Positions 47,374 to 60,480 of a stretch of 64,000 nt of DNA are shown here, in pieces (within the stretch, counting starts at the first letter, position 1; each line of letters begins with the position of its first letter). The position numbers and the translations under genes are program-made. The DNA lies in assembly GCF_051622035.1 (NCBI RefSeq), contig NC_135362.1, positions 21,351,001-21,415,000 on the forward strand, in the 5' to 3' direction. The notes beneath the pieces are model-generated. The model worked only from the letters and a program-made list of their open reading frames with translations. It did not search any database and was not told the origin of the DNA. The stretch is from Arctopsyche grandis. Its lineage: Eukaryota > Arthropoda > Insecta > Trichoptera > Hydropsychidae.

Positions 47374-49800
47374 ATGCATTATTTTGTTAAGTGAACAAGT
47401 GTGGAACAGTTAAATCTCTCCTCTCCATGTTTGGGTATTTTTTTTTATTTTACAAAGTATTTTTGTATTGTTATTTATAATTACATTTATTGATAATATT
47501 GATATATGAGATCTTATTAAGTTATAATTACACTATATTTATTTTGGAAAAGTTCTATTCTAATTACTGTAGTAAAACTAAAACGTATGTGTTTCAATTG
47601 TAAAAATGTAAATTTAATCAAATCATAATTTTAGATTGAAAAACTTTATACTGTTGTAAAACTTATTACTATTTTTACTTAAGTTATTTGACAAAATTTA
47701 TTTCATCGAAATAATATTGCTTATTCGAGAATATGTATGTGCATTTTAAAATTAAATTTAAACGAAAAAACTATCATTGTGTTGGGTAATGCGTTCGGAA
47801 TCTTATTTTCAGTAATCTCTAGTTGTATTATTTTTGTTTCAAAATAACGTTTCAACTGGTTTTCTACTAATTTATTTGAGTTCTTTATACATATACGTAT
47901 GTATATTATATATTGACAAATTAAAAAAAAAGTAATCTCAAAGTATACGAAAATTATTAAAACCCATTGAACGAAATGACATTCTTACATAAAATATGTA
48001 TATGTAACATTTTCCTATCTCTTAAAAAATTAAGATTAGATTTTTTTCTTCCTGAAATTATTTATTCTCAGTTGTAAAAGTAAAAGTAGTAAGAGTTTTG
48101 ATATATTTGAGTACATAATATAATAAATATAATAGTAATGTAGCGCCGTAGTAAACCAAAAGTATTTTGTAAATATTTTAAATTGACTCAATGAAAAAAA
48201 TTGGTTGTATTTATATGTATGTGCATATTTCAACATACATATGTACGTACATATTTTATTTCCGACTCATGGAAATATTGCTTTTAATTTTTTAGACAAA
48301 AAAATTGTATAAATTTGTATGTATGTACATACGTGCGTCTTGTTATAAAATTTTAATGCATTGACAAAGAAAAAAGAACATAGTTTATTTGCCTATATAT
48401 AAATTGAAAAAGATATTGCGATTGGTCGATGTGCAATAAATACATAATAATATCAGAAATAATAAGTATTTTATATGAGTGTGATGTGATGCATATATTT
48501 TTCAATTTTTTATAATATGATTTCGTAAGTTTAGCATTACGATGGTTACAAATACATTCTATTATATTTTTATATTTGTTTGATTAAACCATTTCTAATA
48601 AGGGTGTTGGTTAAGTATAGAAATATTGATATGTTACATGAAAGATAAAGTTTATGATCATTTAAAAAGATACACATGATGGTTTTTGAATATCTAAAAA
48701 TTAAGAGATATTTACTGTTTTAAATGATGTTGTTACAAATTCAATATGTACATTAAAATTTTGATATATATATAAATTCAATTTGATTATTAAAGTACAT
48801 TCGAAAATTCTGATGTGTGGTCAACCATCGTCGAAATGCATTCCTTGACTATATTTATTTCTCGCGAGTCATTGATTAGCCTTATCCGAAAAATTGTTTC
48901 TGCTGCAATATTTGAGTCAAGTAACAAGTTCTGAATTTTACCATTCTTGAAATTTATTCAAAAGTATATTTTTTAATATATCGAGTTTGAACTATCTTGG
49001 AATAAAATATGAAGTTTGGAAAATTGATTAAATAATGTTGAAGTTCAGATTGATTATGCGAAATGAAAATTTTATGGAAATGTTAAATTTTATCTTTACA
49101 AATAGAAGATAAATCTTTGTATTATAACTTATCATTTAAGGTTATTATGTAAAATTTACATACACACATACATACATAGAATGGCAGCTTTATTTTTCAT
49201 CCCATTGTGTAAATAATTCATTTTTCACATTCCAGTGTTTATGGAATACAACCAGTTTTGTCTTTTATGTTTCCTTACTGTTGGTTGTTTGACTATGATA
49301 ATTATCATGAAATAAATAGTTGATTGTATGGAAGTAATATTTAATGAATTGTTCTAATAAAGAAAGTATCTGTCTGCGGAAACATCTGTTTAAATTTTAA
49401 GTGGTTGTGAAGTACATATATACATACAGTTACATATACATATATATTTACTTTAAGAAAATTAACCACTCTATAGATTTACTTTTTTTTAAGAAGAATT
49501 TTAAGATTGATACATACATCCAAAGTGATATGTATTGAATAAATGCAATCAAAATATACACACGTTTATTATTCAAAGAAACCCATTTTTTAATTCACCC
49601 ATGTACATTTATATGTAGTATATATATTATATATATAATAAATATATATTCTTGTCCTAAGATAAGTGTAGACGACAAGAATTACAGAAATATCGAAAAT
49701 AAAATTCAGATTGATTAGAAAAAATATATTTGAGGCAAAATGAAAAATAGAAATTATAATAAGCATAAAAATTCAATCACTCAATTGACTTACAATAATT
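47374..49800. other. Convergent 3' interval of usp and the peptidase gene
   Basis: Very AT-rich, with no ORF of note. Candidate usp poly(A) signals (AATAAA) appear at about 48433, 49309 and 49539; I cannot tell which is used. Several TACATATGTATGTA words occur. Confidence 0.55.
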
Positions 49801-49803
49801 TTA
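49798..49803 (-). promoter_or_regulatory. Possible polyadenylation signal overlapping the peptidase stop codon
   Basis: On the minus strand GAATAAAATT contains both the TAA stop and an AATAAA hexamer. If used, the 3' UTR would be extremely short. Confidence 0.35.
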
Positions 49804-52800
49804 TTCACTTAAATGACTGTCTTCCAAAGACTTGTAAATATTGAGGTCATCATAGCCAAATCTGCAAAGCGAAAAAAAATTATTAATTAACATTAGCAAT
49901 AAAAATACGATAAAATTATCAAATTAATTGATTTTACTCTTTGAAAGACGCCTTCATTTCTTCGACTTTAGAAGGGTTGCATACTATAGCTAAAGTCGCC
50001 TTTTTAGGATCGAACAAACTCGGAAGCCAACGCTTCGCCACTTCCATCAATTCATCTTTAGTGATGTTCATAACTTTTTTAACGAGATTCCTAAAAATTG
50101 AAACATGTTTTAAATACATCGATAATTTTGTTTGATTTCTTTTCAATTGAGATTTAACTTACAAGTTGTGCTTGAGATCGACTTTTTTATAGTAATTCAG
50201 CAATGATTGAGAGATCATTTTGGCTGGGGATGCCTCTCGAGCGACGAGATCATATACCAATGAACTCTTTGCCGACGCATATAGATTTTCATCCCAACTG
50301 GCACTTTCTAAAAATGATTCCTAAAAATAATGTTTTACCGTTAATACAAATTTGCGTATAAAATTCAATAACATAACCACTGTTGATCACTAACGATGAT
50401 TGATTTGGCTTTCGCATAGGCTTTGGCTCCGTTAGTAGCCTTGAAAAGGTGAAACTTAATTAATCCTTCATTTGGTTTCAAATCTATCGAATAAGAATAC
50501 GATAGTCCGGCTCCTCTAATATGACGCCACATGGACCCCTTAAACAAATTTTTTGTTAGTGAAACATTTTATTATATTTACATATTGAAGAAATATGTAT
50601 TTACCTCGAGTTGTGTGAAATACTGAAGCACTACAAGTAATGCTGGGACATCAGGATGCGAATATGAAGGAGGTCCAGGACTGTACTGTTCAACGTAGCA
50701 CGATTCTAGTCCGCCAATACCGACAATACAACCCTGTTCTTCAATTTTTTCTTTTTCAATTAAAAATGTGTTATCTTCAATGATGACACCTCTGGAAATT
50801 TCATAAGAATGATAACATTTATGGGGATACAAATAATATATATAAAAACGGACGCTATGTACATATGTATGTATGTATGTATGTGGGTATGTGAGTATGT
50901 GACAGATGCGTCGACCAGTATGGATATTTCAAAAAAACAAATTTTAGAATGCCAGGAGTATATGCTGTGACTAGAGATCTAATATATAATATCGAAAGAG
51001 ACTTTGTAATTATGTAAGGTTTGGTTGGGAGCATCGAAAACAGATCGAAGTTTCTATGACGAAGATATCAATATCGTTGAATATTATTTTTTTTTGATTC
51101 AAATAAATTTAATAAAAAAACCTGTTTACTATTAGACTAGCCATTTTTAAGCCGTTTATATTAGAAATACTGAGCGAAGCCGGGTAAAACCACTATTTCG
51201 TTTCTGATTGGCTGTCGTCGAATTGGTTTCTGATTGGTTGTCGATAAATATTCAAATAAATTCAATAAAAAAACAAATGAATGTTATGAATACTGAGTGG
51301 AACTACTAGTAATGTAATAAAATTATATGCATGTAAAGTATTATTTAAAAAAAATATGAGTACAGCTTACGGTATAATTTTATCACTACATGATGAATCA
51401 GTATTCAATTCCATGATTGGATATTTTTTCCACGGTTCAGCTGTATATTGATGACTTTTAAGGTTGGCAGCGAAGTGAAGCCAGACGTTGTTCTTTATGA
51501 GAAGCTTTTGTCGCGTTTCTTCGAGATTTTCGAGAACTTTCATATATTCGTTATCAGGCTTCTCTAATTTCATTATAATATCATTTAGGAATCTTTGTTG
51601 GCGTAATATACTGCAATGGTGAACGTTACTTTCTGTAATTGAAAAGAAAAACGGATTGGAAAATATAAATATTTATCACATTAGGATATTACGGAGAAAA
51701 TGTAGTGTACCTTTGGAAATAATCAAATCACGTAACAGATCAGTCACAATTTTTCCTCCTTGACGACGGATTGTAGCTATGTCGTTGACCATTTTCTGTG
51801 CAACGATAAGAACTCGCGACTTTGTGAATGCGGTATTTTTTAATATGCACCAAATCAGCCTAACAACCCTCTCATATTTTTCTGGTTCACACTATTCAGT
51901 AACATCATAAAAAACTTCAATAAGACTACTCGATAAATAAAACTGAAATTCGCTTATTTTAAAAGATTATTTACCTGCACGAAGAGTGAAACAGTCTGTT
52001 GAAATATACCAGTGCAGAAACGTCCCGATGTCTTTCCAACACCGATGTTTATAGCAAGATCATTCGTAAGAATTTCAACTTCTTCGATTAGAGTCGAGTG
52101 CTCTTGCAGAATACCGTCACAGTTGTACGGCGATTGATATAGCAACTCTAACAAAAGCGGTAGGTAGAATCTTTGATCTGAATTAAGCCCACAGGTACTC
52201 ATCAACAATGTGATCTGTTTTAAAAATTCGTAAACATTTTTAATTTAACGTAATATACATTCTTATGTAAGCCAGTATTATATACACATACGTAAGTAAA
52301 TTGAGAATTGATATGGTTTATCCTGGCATAGAATGGAAGGTCTTGAATGGGAAAATGTGGACAGTTTCCTTCATCCGACGTCCACATATCTAGTGTAAAA
52401 TGCTTCAAATCATCACAGTCAACCTTTCCAATAGTATTGAAAATATCTTTCGGAGGATCCCTCTGTAATGAGTACAATTCAATTAATCCGATACGATAAT
52501 CAAAAGAAATACACAACCAAAGCATTGCATTACCTCGTTGTATTGCATGGCTTCTGCGAGTTCATTTGACTTTTTTTCGAGTCCTTCTTTACCTAGAGTC
52601 TCTTGATGGTTCACATTTCTTTGTGCTTCATCGTCAAACATTCTACAAAAGATGATTTTATTTGAAGTAAGTTTTATTCAGTGTGTATTCTCAAATACTA
52701 ACAGAATATACATATGTACTCACTGCACCATAAGATCAGTACTTGGAGAACCAATGACAGATAAAAAGTTGGTGTGGAAGTATGTTGTAAACAATTTTTT

Positions 52801-55754
52801 CCAGAATTCTTCTTTTTCTTGTACCAATTTTTTGTACAGATTTTGTTTATTTAACATTTCTTCAAACTTAGTAAAAAAATAAACATTATGATTATGATTT
52901 AAATAAAAATTGATTGTTTTTTTTTTGTAATAAAAAATTATCACCTGTTCATCAGTCAAATCATACAATACATCGGATATACACGAGAATGCTAAAGCAT
53001 CGTGTGGATTGTTTTCTATTTGACTGAGAGTCTCACGCAGTTGTTTATCAATAATTGCTTTCAATCTTTCAATGCTAATGGAGTTCGGAAGAGATGCAAT
53101 CGATGTAATAGTTTTTTTAAGTTCAGGTAAGGTTTCTTCTAATCGATTTAAAGGCACATTCTCTAAGGATAATGCGAATAAAGGCACAGAATTTTCAATA
53201 ATTGTCATGCTTACCTGAAAAAAAATGTATATTTGGTATTTAATTATTATATTACAAGCCAAAATTAAAATATTTCGTATACGTATAATACACACATCAC
53301 TCGCGAATGGATTTTCGATTTCGACCAAAGCTTGTTGGAATGGTGCAATCGGAGTATCACTCAAGTATCTAAGAAGGATACAGCAAGCTGTGAATTCATA
53401 AAATCCTTTCGATGTTAAAATTCCAGGGCCTCTCCAGCCAACCATGATCAGACCACTATCTTCTGAATCGGTCGGATATTTTTCGTTGATAGGGTCAGTA
53501 GATTTCATTGGCGGAACTGGAGATTGCCACGGCCGTACAAACGGTGACACGGTATTATTTGCTTTCTAGGGATGCAAAATTTTATCATATAAAATTTGTA
53601 AGATTTATATATATACATATGTATACATTTATAACATACATTACGCATTATCTTATCTTCAATTGGTTGAAGTGCAGCAAGAACTTCGTCACAGTCTACT
53701 TGACCAACGATTATAATCACAATATTTTCAGGTCTATAAAAATCTTTATGATATTTTTTTACCTAGGAGTAAGAATTAAATGGGAAATTTGTAATTATTC
53801 CGTTAAAAATAAACATGTGCATTTAAAAATATAGAAAAAAATAATAACTTTTTCGTTATTAGTAGAAGTTCTCAAATTTTCCATCAATCCACCAGTCTCG
53901 GATGAATAGCCACTATTCGGATAGGCAGCTAATATTAATTTACGATAACATCTAAAATTACACATTAAATTAAAGACATACATACATACACATGTATATT
54001 GAAAAGTAATTACCCTTGTATGCAATAGTTCTCTACCTCGAGTCTGCGCTATTTTCACGTCCTTGCATTTCGGAGTACACAACGCCGGCATCTTTACCTT
54101 CACCGGTGATATGATAAACTTCGGTGATGTAGCCGTAATTCGTGAGGAGTGGATACAGAATGTGATCCATGTATATGGGGAGCATTTTCAGCATGCCTTT
54201 CGATCCGGCCGTTTTGAGTGTATAAGCTGTGTGGTCAGTGTCGGTCCAAGCATTAGTCCCGGATGCGAAACAGCGATTCGCAAACAAATCGAGCAAGCCT
54301 TTGAATGGGTAGTCTTCGGAACCAAGGAACACCAGATGTTCGAGCGTGTGTGGGAGACCATCATCGTCGTGCGCTTCAGTAGCTGAAAAAATTAAATATT
54401 ATATACATATGTAGTTGACATTCTACGAAATCAAATATGAAATAATTAATACAGATTAAATGAGATTCCATTTCGAAATATTTAAACCAAAACAAAATTT
54501 CAATCTTTTAAACCACAAAAGTTGATTTTTACTGTGTATTATGGTTAATGTTACAAAAACAAATAATGTTTTTCAATTGATAATCTGATCTCTCTGGAAA
54601 TATATGTCGGAGCGATTGTTAGTCTATTAAAATATGGTCAACACATAGATATTAGGTAATAATTATGTATAAATAATAGTCATCGGGATGAACTGAAAAG
54701 TATAAATATATACTACTATTAGTTGACGAATGTGTGCAATTTTTTACGTCAGTTAAAATTCAGCTGGTTTCTCGGATAAATCATAATCAAAGCAGACTGG
54801 TTACTTGATAATATCCTTATCTTAAGATTAGCATGTGGTGAAATAACACTTTGTAGATTATAACATAGTAAAATGGTCACATATTATGAATTTTTATGCA
54901 TGTTTACCAAACTTCAACAAATCAAGCATTATGTCAATGCCATGAACGTAGTAAAATGTTATTGGTAAAGAGTTTTTTCGCCAGTGATTAAGATTTGAAT
55001 CACTACAGATTGTGATGTATAGTTGTAGTGCCATAAGGAGGTTTTAGAAATTTAGAGCAGTGCTGTTACTAGATTATCGATTCGACACAGACCAATGAGT
55101 AATATTTGCTCAATTACTTTTGGTAGCTACCCTAATCCCTAAAGCACATTTAACCTAAAACTTGCGAACAACTTACAACGCCGGTAAATAGATCTATGGC
55201 AGGCTTCATATGAATAAGAATATTACAAATTTGGAATTTAAAACAAAGGAAATAGAGGGTGTAAAAATACTTCATAATTTTATTTGATTTTGAACAGAAT
55301 TTGAACTTAATATAACATGAGAAGCTGTTTATAAAAAATATTGCATCACTTTCGACTCTATATGTATGGAAAATTACCGCTCTAGTCTAAATATATATAC
55401 AATATGAAAAGTCGCATAATATTTAATTTATCAAAGTTGGCACGTTGTAAGTTGCAAGCGTTCACGCACGCGAAGGAGTTTACCGTTTATGGTAAAAAAA
55501 TGTGACATAGTTGGCGAAACATGAGCCCGTACATATATGGGTAGCAGGGAGCCGATAGTATGTTTGAGGTTATGTTAGGTTGCAAAAACGTTAGGCAGAT
55601 AAAAAATGTATGTACCTAAAGCAATGTAGGAGGCAACCAAGGGGCCTTCGACTTGCACGAGCGTCAATCGCAGACCCGAGGGGGCGCGCAGTCTTTGCAC
55701 GGGCGTCGCCCCCGCGGCCTCGCACTTCGAAATCACACTCCATCTAGAACTCAT
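49801..55754 (-). CDS. M16-family zinc metallopeptidase, C05D11.1-like
   Basis: An inverzincin-type peptidase related to insulysin/presequence protease; physiological substrate unknown. My 17-exon model: 55616-55754, 54037-54382, 53849-53951, 53640-53762, 53296-53565, 52945-53214, 52724-52866, 52534-52642, 52292-52462, 51975-52214, 51711-51891, 51371-51632, 50605-50791, 50395-50538, 50163-50320, 49938-50090, 49801-49861. All are GT-AG and in phase; 1019 aa, the expected size for two M16 halves. The inverted zinc motif HTLEH is at residues 58-62, in the context AHDDDGLPHTLEHLVFLGSE. The distal glutamate ligand is probably Glu151 or Glu156 (VVYSEMQGRE). ANRCFASGTNAWTDTDHTAYT (82-102) is the usual substrate-cleft segment. 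There is no signal peptide or clear transit peptide, so it is probably cytosolic. Intron 12 holds a dispersed repeat. The name follows the C. elegans relative as I recall it; the family assignment is firm. Confidence 0.93.
50826..51320 (-). mobile_element. Dispersed repeat in peptidase intron 12
   Basis: On the minus strand it includes TTACCCGGCTTCGCTCAGTA, TCTAATATAAACGGCTTAAA and ATTACAAAGTCTCTTTCGAT, and near its end CACATACATACATACATACA and GTCCGTTTTTATATATATT. The first three match the flanks of the satellite block at 26725-29392. A (TATG)n run is at 50866-50884. Confidence 0.65.
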
Positions 55755-55916
55755 CTTCTATCACCGGCACTTGACACAAGTGTCAAATAACAACTGACAG
55801 CTACGCTTTGCGCAATGCAGCCACTCGACAATTCCACTCGGCTGATCAGCTTTTGTTGGTCATACTGATTATGCATTTCCATCACTGTGATGACTAGAGA
55901 CCGGAGCCACTTTGCG
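55755..55916 (-). promoter_or_regulatory. Presumed peptidase-gene promoter
   Basis: A moderately GC-rich stretch just upstream of the peptidase ATG on the minus strand, ending at the (TA)n tract. No specific element identified. Confidence 0.35.
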
Positions 55917-55920
55917 CCGT

Positions 55921-56063
<143 letters not shown>

Positions 56064-56077
56064 TGTTATATTATATA

Positions 56078-56969
56078 CATGGGCCCCCGCAGGGGGGGGG
56101 CAAGGGGGGGGAGTGCTTGCCCCCCCTGGATTGATTAAAAATAGTCAAATAATGTTACTTTTATTTTAAATCACTTCGTGTTAGCATAAAGAAAGTGTGG
56201 AGAGACAGAACGACATGTCAGGAAGTGGAAAAAGTTGTTTCAGGGAATCTTGGCTAACCCAGTATTGGTTATCATATGAATCTTGGCTAACCCATGGTTA
56301 TCATATTCACCTAGGTTGAAAGGTGCTTTTTGCATTTTCTGTGTTTTATTTCCGCAACCAGTTAAGAAAGGAATTCAAGGTGCCTTCATTACTACTCCTT
56401 GTACAAAGTACAAAGATTTTAATGAATGTGCCAGAAACCATACCAGCTCAGCATGGCATCGTGGGACTCAACAAGATGCTGAACACTTCGCGTCAACCAT
56501 TAGAGATCTAAATAAGAATATCATTTGTCAGATAGATAATTCTGTAAAACGAACTATTGAAGAAAACAGAAAGAAACTGTATCCTATTATTCCAACAATC
56601 TTATTTTGCGGAACAAATGATTTGTCAATTCGTGGGAAAGATAGCACCAAAGGAAATGTCGAACAACTTTATGGATGCATTCCTGCGAGGTGCGAAGAGA
56701 CACCTCTGTGAGGGACAGTACATATAAGTTAATTATAAATTTTAGAGTTAAGTATAATAATTAAGATGTATTTTTAAATTAGCTTGATAGCTAAAATATA
56801 TATAAATAAATAAAATAACTTTATGGGTATCGAATTGAGGGAGGAGACAGTATTTTAAAAAACCATTTTGATACAGCTGCTGGAAATGCACGTTACACAT
56901 CACACCAAAAATTTAATATTACTAAAAATATTTTGCCCCCCCTTAGAAAATTTTCTGCGGGCGCCATTG
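56078..56969 (+). mobile_element. Internally deleted hAT element with nested LINE insertion
   Basis: The left end CATGGGCCCCCGCAG and the inverted right end CAATGGCGCCCGCAG are roughly matched. The interior encodes only the N-terminal part of a ZMYM1/DUF4371-type hAT transposase: FRESWLTQY, WLSYSPRLKGAFCIFCVLF (TTF-type zinc finger start), TIRDLNKNIICQID and LFCGTNDLSIRGKDS. Then, across the LINE insertion, YGYRIEGGDSILKNHFDTAA runs straight into the right terminus. A small tandem duplication of AATCTTGGCTAACCCA lies at about 56240-56310. Not functional. Confidence 0.82.
56675..56816 (+). mobile_element. 5'-truncated LINE insertion with 10 bp target duplication
   Basis: A copy of the 3' end of the LINE at 15083-15400, from ATGCATTCCTGCGAGG to the AAATAAATAAA tail. 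It is flanked by AACTTTATGG at 56665-56674 and 56817-56826. Removing it joins the hAT frame as VEQLYG/YRIEGG. The 5' junction shows ATGG microhomology between target and element. Confidence 0.92.
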
Positions 56970-57754
56970 ATATAGAATAACCTAGATGAGCCTTACAATA
57001 CATTTTTGGTCGGAGATCTTGTCACCACTTACTGAGGGGTGCGGGGGGTTTAACTAGCGGGGAAGTTGGGATCGCCCAACAGTGGTAGGCATTGGTACGC
57101 AACCAGTTTATGTACCTTTTACATGCACTGAAGTTTTATTTTATTTATAACTTTATTTTATTGGACACTCCGCGTGTATGTTACTATAATAAAACCATCA
57201 TTAACTATTACAATATTTAAACATTAGTAACTTCCACAAGAATGCATTTAATAGCACCTGTGGTAGAGGTTGTCAACCGCTGTTCCATTAGTGCATAGAA
57301 TCGCGCCGATATTTCATTATATTATATGTTAAAATACTACTATAATTGAAGACATTATATATTAATTCGAATTTCGAAAAATGTCTATCGACCTTAGAAG
57401 CTAAAGGTTGTCGACCGCTGTTGCATACATACACGCTATACCGCGTGGCGCGATTCTATGCAGCCAATAGACCTTCCGTCTTAGAAGCCCACTAGCTAAT
57501 GAAACAAACTGTGCATGCCCCGACAGGGAGACCGGCATAGAGCGTGAGGGCGCATCTACGGTTATTCTATATCAATGGCGGGCGTCCATGATTATATATA
57601 CAGTTATATTATATATATACTGTTTGCTACCAATGTTTCCTCTAGGCTAATATTTCCCTGAGTATTTAGCATTAAAGTTTTCTTTTGTTATTCATATTAT
57701 ATTCGTAAATTTTGTTGGCAATGTTTTAGGTGTGACGTATTACATACATACATA
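56970..57754. other. Repeat-derived intergenic DNA
   Basis: No gene. It contains a repeat shared with 40018 (57468-57580), a GTTGTCAACCGCTGTT / GTTGTCGACCGCTGTT pair (57267, 57406) and TATATATACAGTTATATTAT, like the left flank of the hAT copy. Confidence 0.5.
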
Positions 57755-58201
57755 GCCAGCAGCATAGGTCGGTCGTTAAGCTTCTGCTTAGCGTCGAGAG
57801 GCGCCGGGTTCGATCCCTGGACCGGGCCTCGAATAAAAATGAATTTTTCAGAGTATGCTGTTGGTCAGACCTGGATTTGTGAGTCCAGGTTGATCGTTTC
57901 CTATCAGAGTTTGCCAATTTTCTCTGATTTGATTGTTGAAACGGTTCTCGGAAAAAAAATTGGCTAAAAATCCTTCCTACCTACTATGTCACCACTATTT
58001 GAAGTATGATTGATGTACAATAAAATTTATGTACAATTCATAGATGTCTCGTTAATTTGCGAGTTTTTCAGTGTCTCATAATTCAACGACTTGTAATAAA
58101 AATGCTGCATTTGTAATTGCAATTGTAATTTGTAATTGGCCAGGAAGGTGCATTGGGATTTACCTGTAAGGCCTTCCTGGTATATATGTAAAAATAAATA
58201 A
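57755..58201 (+). mobile_element. tRNA-derived SINE, near complete
   Basis: The head has an A-box-like TAGGTCGGTCGTTAAGC and a perfect B-box GGTTCGATCCC in CGCCGGGTTCGATCCCTGG. The body shares GTCAGACCTGGATTTGTGAG, CCAGGTTGATCGTTTCC and TATCAGAGTTTGCCAA with the fragment at 14872-15048. The 3' end is a hairpin (CCAGGAAGG ... CCTTCCTGG) followed by AAAAATAAATAAA, probably borrowed from a partner LINE. Confidence 0.88.
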
Positions 58202-59230
58202 AATGATGAGCGGAGATCGGCAGCTGAGGATGTTTTTATGCACAAAAAATGGTTCAATATTGTCAACCAATTTTTCGCTCTCTGGCTTTGTAGGTTAATT
58301 GAGAGGTCTCTCCGAGGCAGAATCCTTGGCTACTGATCTCTGTTTATGAGCAGAGACAGCCTTCTCCAAATGGGGACTTGGGTGCGAAAAAAAATTGGAT
58401 CAAAAAAATCTGAATAATACATAAATTCAAAATAAAAAAAAAGGATTTGAGCGACTCATTCTCTGTTAGAATTTGTACAATGTTTCGTTAGAGTCTTCAT
58501 GAAATGCTATTAAATAAAAAGCAAAACAATAATTTTTTCCATGACTCATCTTCGAACTTTAGATTTTTGAGACGGCAACGCAAGTGTAAATAAAATCCAT
58601 TGTCTTCTACTCAATTTATAAATTTATTTCTCATTTTCTGGGATCACTTTCACGTAAGAGATTCCATTACTGTTAGTACCTTTTAGCTATTTATGGTCTG
58701 CAACGACGGTAAACGGATTATTCCGCAAAAATCGATCTCGCTCACGTCACTGATCTTGATCATGGAATACCAGGCACTCGAGTTCTCGTTAATACAATAT
58801 TTCGCATGAGTTTGAGTTTGACCATTTAATTGAAGCAATTACTTTGTAGCTAATCTTCAAATAAAAACAAAAACAGAAATAATGCCACATAATTGTATAC
58901 GTGCTGCTATTACGATCGCTTTTTTACTAATCTCTTCTTATTATAATATACGTATCTGATTGTTTGAATATACAAATGTATGTATAATACATAAAAATAA
59001 ATATTAAATACATATTTACATATATGGCACTCTTAGTCAGTTTCATCATTATGAATTCATAGTGGCCTTTATTTTTTCACAGCCTATTTCTATATAACCT
59101 ATAATTTCATATGACAAAGAACGGGTAAATGAAATGGATTGCATTTGTAATTCGTTTTGTTATGAGTCGTTATTTGCGCTTATGTACCACATTGCAAATA
59201 TGTACTATGTCAACAAATTATTTGTATGTA
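58202..59230. other. Intergenic DNA
   Basis: No gene seen. A GGTAAACGGATTATTCCGC fragment at 58705-58800 carries CAGGCACTCGAGTTCTCGTT, the shared foldback-family word. Confidence 0.5.
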
Positions 59231-59436
59231 CCATAGAAGTAGAATGCATAGAATGGTCATTGTTAACAAAAGTATCGTCTAAAAGCGAGCCATCGAAAAG
59301 AGAGACGGAAAGTCAGAAGAGAGACAAGAGAGAGAGTGACGAAGTTTAGCAAACAATGAACAAACTCTGCCGCGCAGAGTTTTTGTAGCAACATTTTTGG
59401 AGGCTGAGAGCGATTCTATGCATTCTACTTCTTTGG
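59231..59436. mobile_element. MITE with CCAWAGAAGTAGAATGCATA ends
   Basis: The left CCATAGAAGTAGAATGCATA then GAATGG is inverted at the right (CCAAAGAAGTAGAATGCATA then GAATCG). TATGTA flanks both sides (59225-59230, 59437-59442). 206 bp, non-coding. Confidence 0.75.
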
Positions 59437-59650
59437 TATGTACATATGTATATTCTTTGGACATCTGCGAGTAACGCTGATGCAAAAAATATCTATTGTT
59501 ATTATCATAACAACGTTTGTTTGAAATATCAAAGCAAGTCTATTAATCGTAGCATACACATCACATTTGTCGAATGCATTAAAACTATTCTAATAATTAT
59601 GTTTACGATTTGGACCAAATCACCTTCATTTGTTCTCAATTTTCTATATA

Positions 59651-59970
59651 CAGCGGCGGTTCGTGGATAAGATATCTGGGGTGCTGCGGTTGATTAAAAA
59701 TAAATGTTTATTTGGATTACGGTTTACAATTAACATCAAAATTATTAAAATTAAACCTAGCCGTCAATCGTTTCTTATATACAATGTCTGTATTCTTTTT
59801 ATTGACAAAAAACACCCTTCTGGCTCAGCGGTAGTCATTGGAGTTGTAAGCAGAATTTGAATTAGTTTTGTTATTTCCTCAAGAAATTTGCATATATTGA
59901 TTGCAGAAATAAATTTTAACAATGTTAATAAATCATTAAAGCTGTGCATTTCTTTCCTTGAGTAAAACAC
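59651..59970 (-). pseudogene. hAT transposase C-terminal remnant, second copy
   Basis: The minus-strand frame 59764-59970 encodes the hAT dimerisation segment (FISAINICKFLEEITKLIQI ... TTAEPEGCFLSIKRIQTLY). The end at 59651 is CAGCGGCGGTTCGTGGATAA. It is homologous to 2866-3687, with only the 3' end retained. The usual ERCF is EGCF here. Confidence 0.8.
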
Positions 59971-60329
59971 TTTTAATTAATTTGATTTGATTTTTAAATG
60001 CTTTTTATTATTACGAAATTATGTTCACAATACATCTTATATCTATTTTAATAGCTACTGATCTACTGATCATTTTCTATTTTACAATTTTAATTTAATT
60101 TGGTTAGTAATCACTGTATTATATTATTCTAATGTTAATCTAAAGCATAATAGGAAAAAGAGCTCAAAAACCTATTTACAATCCTTATAAATGTTCATAA
60201 TACATCTAATACATAATATTGAAGCCTTTCTTTATCTAGAATTGGATATGATTCAACGGTTAGTAGTAGATCTTCCATTGGCATTTTCTTTCTGTACTTT
60301 TAAAGCGAAAGCAGAAGGAATGAGAAAAA

Positions 60330-60480
60330 GTGACAGATGACCAGTTTTCTCGTGACCAGTTTTAGGGTGTGACCAGTATTCTCGTGACCAGTTTTAGTGT
60401 GACGGGTGATCACGTGTGACCGATCTAGAGCGACCGGTTGTCCTGTGACTGGTTCACATATGACTAGTAGTCCGTTTACC
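60330..60480 (-). repeat. Truncated foldback of the GGTCAC family
   Basis: On the minus strand it starts GGTAAACGGACTACTAGTCA then TATGTGAACCAGTCACAGG, nearly identical to the left arm of foldback element 1. It continues through ACTGGTCACGAGAAAACTGG-type words with no opposite arm. Confidence 0.8.

Noticed and set aside
57780-57842. tRNA gene
   Set aside because: The B-box is good, but the stems do not close into a full cloverleaf, and the sequence continues as a SINE with a second copy in the window.
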